Source: an uncultured Oscillospiraceae bacterium
Lineage (GTDB): Bacteria > Bacillota > Clostridia > Oscillospirales > Oscillospiraceae
NCBI GenBank assembly: GCA_910584835.1
Contig: CAJUEG010000005.1
Location: forward strand, 7,902-71,901
Direction: 5' to 3'
Length of the DNA: 64,000 bases
The stretch's first letter is position 1. The number at the start of each line of letters is the position of its first letter. The translations under genes and the position numbers were made by a program. The notes under the pieces are model-generated. The model searched no databases. It was not told where the DNA came from and worked only from the letters and a program-made list of their open reading frames with translations. Below are positions 60,899 through 64,000 of the stretch, piece by piece.

Positions 60899-61330
60899 AT
60901 GAACGGCAGTAAAGAGACGTTCGCCCTTGAACTGGCAGAGCGATTCCCGGAATTCCGCAGCGCGTATGAGGAGCATCTGGAGGATTATGGGGAAGTTTTA
61001 GGCCATATCTTTTTTGATGTGCTGCACCGTGCCCTTATGCCGCTTCTGCGGCTCAATGAGGATGGGGAAAAGATTGGCCAGTATATTGAATTTTTGGAAG
61101 ATATGTACGCCAATGGAGATGACGATGTTCGAAACATCGTAGAGGTTACGATTCTAGAGGTTTTAGGGGACGAGGAGACAGTTTTGCGGAACGCGTTTTC
61201 CTACTTTTCCGAGGATCTGATGACAGCCGCCCAGTCTGTCGAAAAGGGTTGGGGCCGTCGGGATATCCGCATATGGCACAAAAATGGCGGGGTACGGTAC
61301 GATTGGGAGTGGCCGCAGAGGCCTGTGTAG
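60899..61330 (+). CDS. Conserved hypothetical protein (DUF7674-like)
   Basis: 143 residues starting immediately after ispG (TAA-A-ATG). It is acidic and helical: ERFPEFRSAYEEHLEDYGEVLGH, then EDMYANGDDDVRNIVEVTILEVLGDEE. Resembles a DUF seen among contact-dependent immunity-like proteins, but I cannot name it firmly. Lower GC than its neighbours, a sign of separate origin. Confidence 0.6.
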   Translation: MNGSKETFALELAERFPEFRSAYEEHLEDYGEVLGHIFFDVLHRALMPLLRLNEDGEKIGQYIEFLEDMYANGDDDVRNIVEVTILEVLGDEETVLRNAFSYFSEDLMTAAQSVEKGWGRRDIRIWHKNGGVRYDWEWPQRPV

Positions 61331-61439
61331 AGATATGCCGGGAGAGCATTCTTTACGAAACGCAGTACATATATAAAACACACCAACGCCGTCCACTAAC
61401 CCATGGAGCGGAACAAGAGATAAGGAGCGAGACGTAGAT

Positions 61440-64000
61440 ATGCCGACCTTTCAACAGACCTTTGCCAACTGCCCCTTCCCGGAGGGGGTTTTGGCTGTTT
61501 TGGGGAGCTTTCCTGCCCAGGTGCGGGTACTCAAGGCCCAGCGGGCCATGGAGGTAACCGTATCTGGAACGAATGTTCCACATGAAACATTGGCCCAGGC
61601 GGAGGACTGCCTGAAGCGGGCCTTTGGCCTCAGCGCCGCCACGGTGCGCGTGAACGGGCCGGAGGGAGCGGCCCCCGCCGGGGCGGAGCCGGGCCCCCGG
61701 CCGGAACAGCCCCCGGCGGAGAAGGCCGCGGAGCCCGCCCCAAAGCCGGAACTCTCTGAAAGCGCGCCGGCTCAGCCGGCTGCCCGGGAGCGCGCCGGGG
61801 ACCTGGAGGCCCAGATGGCGGCCATGCGGCGCAAGCTGCTGCGCTCGGAGGCGTCCGCCCCAGGGAAGGGGAAAAAGCGGGTCAAACAAATCTACGGCAA
61901 AATCAGTGGCAAGAAGAAGCCCGTGCCCATGAACGAGTTGGCGCTGGACATGGGCAGCGTGCTGGTGGAGGGCGAGGTGTTCAACGTGGAGCACCGGGAG
62001 CTCACCCGCCGCAAAGCCTGGGTGGTGTGCTTTGATATCACCGACCTCACCAGCTCCATCCGGGTCACCCGGTTTATGGAGGGGGAGGAGGCCAAGCCCA
62101 TCATCGATCAGGTGAAGAGGGGCCAGCGGCTCCAGGTGCAGGGGCGGCTCACCCTGGGGCGGTTCGACAACAACGACCTGGTGCTGGAGCCCTATGGAAT
62201 CAATGAGGTACCCGGGCTGGAGGGGCGAAAGGACACCGCGCCGGACAAGCGGGTGGAGCTCCACCTGCACACGAAAATGTCCACCATGGACGCGCTGTGC
62301 GACGCCAAGGCGGCGGTGAAGCGGGCCATCGAGTGGGGCCACCCCGCCATTGCCATCACCGACCACGGGGTGGTGCAGTCGTTCCCGGACGCCTACAACG
62401 CCTCCGGCCGGGGAGAGAAAATCAAGGTGCTCTACGGGGTGGAGGCGTACTATCAAAACGATGTGGATGAACAGGCGGCGGTTCATGGGCCGGGTGATAT
62501 GCCGGTGGACGGAGAGTTTGTGGCCTTCGACCTGGAGACCACCGGCCTGGACCAGCGTGCCGACGCCATCATTGAGATCGGCGCGGTGCGCATACGGGGC
62601 GGGGAGGTGGTGGACAAATTTGCCTCCTTTGCCCAGCCGGGGCGGCCGCTGAGCGCCAAGACCGTTTCCCTCACCGGCATTACGGACGAGATGCTGCGGG
62701 GTGCGCCCACGCCCGAGGACGCGGTGGACGCGTTTTTGGACTGGGCGGGGGACGCGCCGCTGTGCGCCCACAACGCCGCCTTTGATACCGGGTTCATCCG
62801 GGAATACTGCGCCCGCTCGGGCCGGAAATTTGACCCGCTGTACTTTGACACCCTGATTCTGGCCCAGTACCTGTGCCCAAAACTGCCCAACCACAAGCTG
62901 GATACGGTGGCCGGTGCCCTGGGCCTGCCCCCCTTCCAGCACCACCGGGCCTATGACGACGCGGAGACCTGCGGGCTGATCCTCTCGGCGCTGTTCCCGC
63001 TGCTGCGGGCGCAGGGGGTGGAGCGGGCGGCTCAGATCAACCGGGTGCTCGCCGGGCAAAGGCGGGGCGGCAGGGGAAGGCGGTCCGCATTCCACCTGAT
63101 TGTGCTGGCAAAAAACCAGACCGGGCTGAGAAACCTTTACAAGCTGGTGTCCAAAGCCCATCTGGAGCACTTCAACCGTTTCCCCATCATGCCCAAGTCC
63201 CTGATCGATGAAAACCGGGATGGTCTGATCATCGGCTCCGCCTGTGAGGCGGGGGAGCTGTTCCAGGCAGTGGCGGCGGGACGGGAGGACCGGGAGCTGG
63301 AGCGCATCGCGTCCTGGTACGACTACCTGGAAATTCAGCCGCTGACCAATAACGCCTACATGCTCCGGCCCAACAAGGAGGGCCGGTCCATTGCCCGGGA
63401 CTGGGAGGACCTGCGGGCTTTCAACCGCCGGGTGGTGGAGCTGGGGGAGCGGCTTGGCAAGCCGGTGTGCGCCACCGGGGACGTCCACTTTATGGAACCC
63501 ACGGATGAGGTGTACCGCCACGTGCTGCTGGCGGCCAAGGAGTATGAGGACGCCGACCAGCCCAACCCCCTTTATTTCCGCACCACCGACGAGATGCTGG
63601 AGGAGTTCTCCTATCTGGGAGAAGAAAAAGCCCGAGAGGTTGTGGTGGAAAATCCCAGGCTGATCGCGGATTGGTGCGACAACGTGCGGCCCCTGCCCGA
63701 CGGGCTGTTTGCCCCCAAGCTGGAAAATTCCGACGGGGAACTCAAGGACCTGGTGTGGGGGAAAGCCCACCGCCTTTACGGAGAAAACCCGCCCCAGATC
63801 GTGGTGGACCGCATCAATGCGGAGCTGGTGGACATTATCCGCTGCAAATATGACGTGATCTACATGTCCGCCCAGAAGCTGGTGCAGAATTCGCTGAAGA
63901 ACGGCTATCTGGTGGGGTCCCGGGGGTCGGTGGGGTCGTCCCTGGTGGCGTTCATGTCGGGCATCACCGAGGTGAACTCCCTGCCCGCCCACTACCGCTG
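61440..64000 (+). CDS. polC: DNA polymerase III PolC-type alpha subunit (partial)
   Basis: Open from ATG 61440 (AAGGAGCG upstream) through the right edge, 853 codons seen. After a poorly conserved Pro/Ala-rich N-terminus comes an OB fold (VLVEGEVFNVEHREL). The PHP domain begins VELHLHTKMSTMDALCD; the inserted DnaQ-type exonuclease begins FVAFDLETTGLDQRADAIIEIGAV; PHP resumes with ATGDVHFMEP; the polymerase part starts at the edge. It is the Gram-positive replicative polymerase. Confidence 0.96.
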   Translation, partial: MPTFQQTFANCPFPEGVLAVLGSFPAQVRVLKAQRAMEVTVSGTNVPHETLAQAEDCLKRAFGLSAATVRVNGPEGAAPAGAEPGPRPEQPPAEKAAEPAPKPELSESAPAQPAARERAGDLEAQMAAMRRKLLRSEASAPGKGKKRVKQIYGKISGKKKPVPMNELALDMGSVLVEGEVFNVEHRELTRRKAWVVCFDITDLTSSIRVTRFMEGEEAKPIIDQVKRGQRLQVQGRLTLGRFDNNDLVLEPYGINEVPGLEGRKDTAPDKRVELHLHTKMSTMDALCDAKAAVKRAIEWGHPAIAITDHGVVQSFPDAYNASGRGEKIKVLYGVEAYYQNDVDEQAAVHGPGDMPVDGEFVAFDLETTGLDQRADAIIEIGAVRIRGGEVVDKFASFAQPGRPLSAKTVSLTGITDEMLRGAPTPEDAVDAFLDWAGDAPLCAHNAAFDTGFIREYCARSGRKFDPLYFDTLILAQYLCPKLPNHKLDTVAGALGLPPFQHHRAYDDAETCGLILSALFPLLRAQGVERAAQINRVLAGQRRGGRGRRSAFHLIVLAKNQTGLRNLYKLVSKAHLEHFNRFPIMPKSLIDENRDGLIIGSACEAGELFQAVAAGREDRELERIASWYDYLEIQPLTNNAYMLRPNKEGRSIARDWEDLRAFNRRVVELGERLGKPVCATGDVHFMEPTDEVYRHVLLAAKEYEDADQPNPLYFRTTDEMLEEFSYLGEEKAREVVVENPRLIADWCDNVRPLPDGLFAPKLENSDGELKDLVWGKAHRLYGENPPQIVVDRINAELVDIIRCKYDVIYMSAQKLVQNSLKNGYLVGSRGSVGSSLVAFMSGITEVNSLPAHYR

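Overview
The window reads as a high-GC, spore-forming, gut-type Clostridia genome, probably Oscillospirales (Flavonifractor/Lawsonibacter-like). The evidence is the housekeeping order pyrH-frr-uppS-cdsA-dxr-rseP-ispG-polC next to rpsB-tsf, a pro-sigma-K gene, a YlmC/YmxH sporulation protein, and SLH/BspA-type surface proteins. The taxonomic guess is inference; no rRNA is present.

Layout. 1-312 is the tail of a YfcC-like transporter. 573-5723 is a secreted leucine-rich/InlB-repeat/SLH protein behind a perfect consensus promoter with operator-like repeats. 5939-6295 (-) is the 3' half of sigK and 51649-51981 (-) is its 5' half. Between them lies a 45,353-bp integrated conjugative element of the Tn1549 type. 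52265-54440 (-) holds tsf, rpsB and a ymxH-like gene. 54619 to the window end (+) is the pyrH to polC run.

The element. It has a large serine recombinase at the sigK junction, RepA, and a double-ParB-domain protein. An anti-restriction group follows (ArdA, a PP-loop PAPS-reductase-like protein, DUF3846, an ArdC-like metallopeptidase). The mobilisation genes are MobC, relaxase and PcfB. A surface module has a class-D-like sortase and a 1908-residue SpaA/CnaB-repeat adhesin. The type IV secretion genes are VirD4, Maff2, a VirB6-like protein, PrgI, VirB4 and an NlpC/P60 hydrolase. Two DNA methyltransferases and a ParE/Phd toxin-antitoxin pair are interleaved. Cargo comprises a SLOG protein, a large LuxR-type ATPase and a 1969-residue SLH protein. 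A sigma-like factor, a small HTH-like protein and an HTH regulator close the far end.

Joining the two ends at a shared AAAT core restores an uninterrupted 229-codon pro-sigma-K frame through Cys-Ile-Glu-Asn/Glu-Ile-Leu. This is the site where, from memory, the skin element interrupts sigK in Bacillus subtilis. The window therefore looks like a conjugative element acting as, or able to act as, a skin-type intervening element.

Other signals not explained by the gene list: (i) a family of 17 short palindromes, core TCTCA-N3-TGAGA, scattered only through the element, with outer arms that differ in sequence yet still pair; (ii) six element genes with strong ribosome-binding sites but near-cognate or non-standard start codons (ACG, ATA three times, ATC, AAG/ACA); (iii) a strongly structured 240-nt non-coding block at 18970-19212; (iv) a (CCAG)12 tract between two facing promoters that are arms of an inverted repeat; (v) a HEARO/omega-RNA-like sequence with no IscB gene; (vi) an alternate-frame ORF inside the cytosine methyltransferase; and (vii) fusion of the recombinase frame to the HTH regulator frame when the element circularises.
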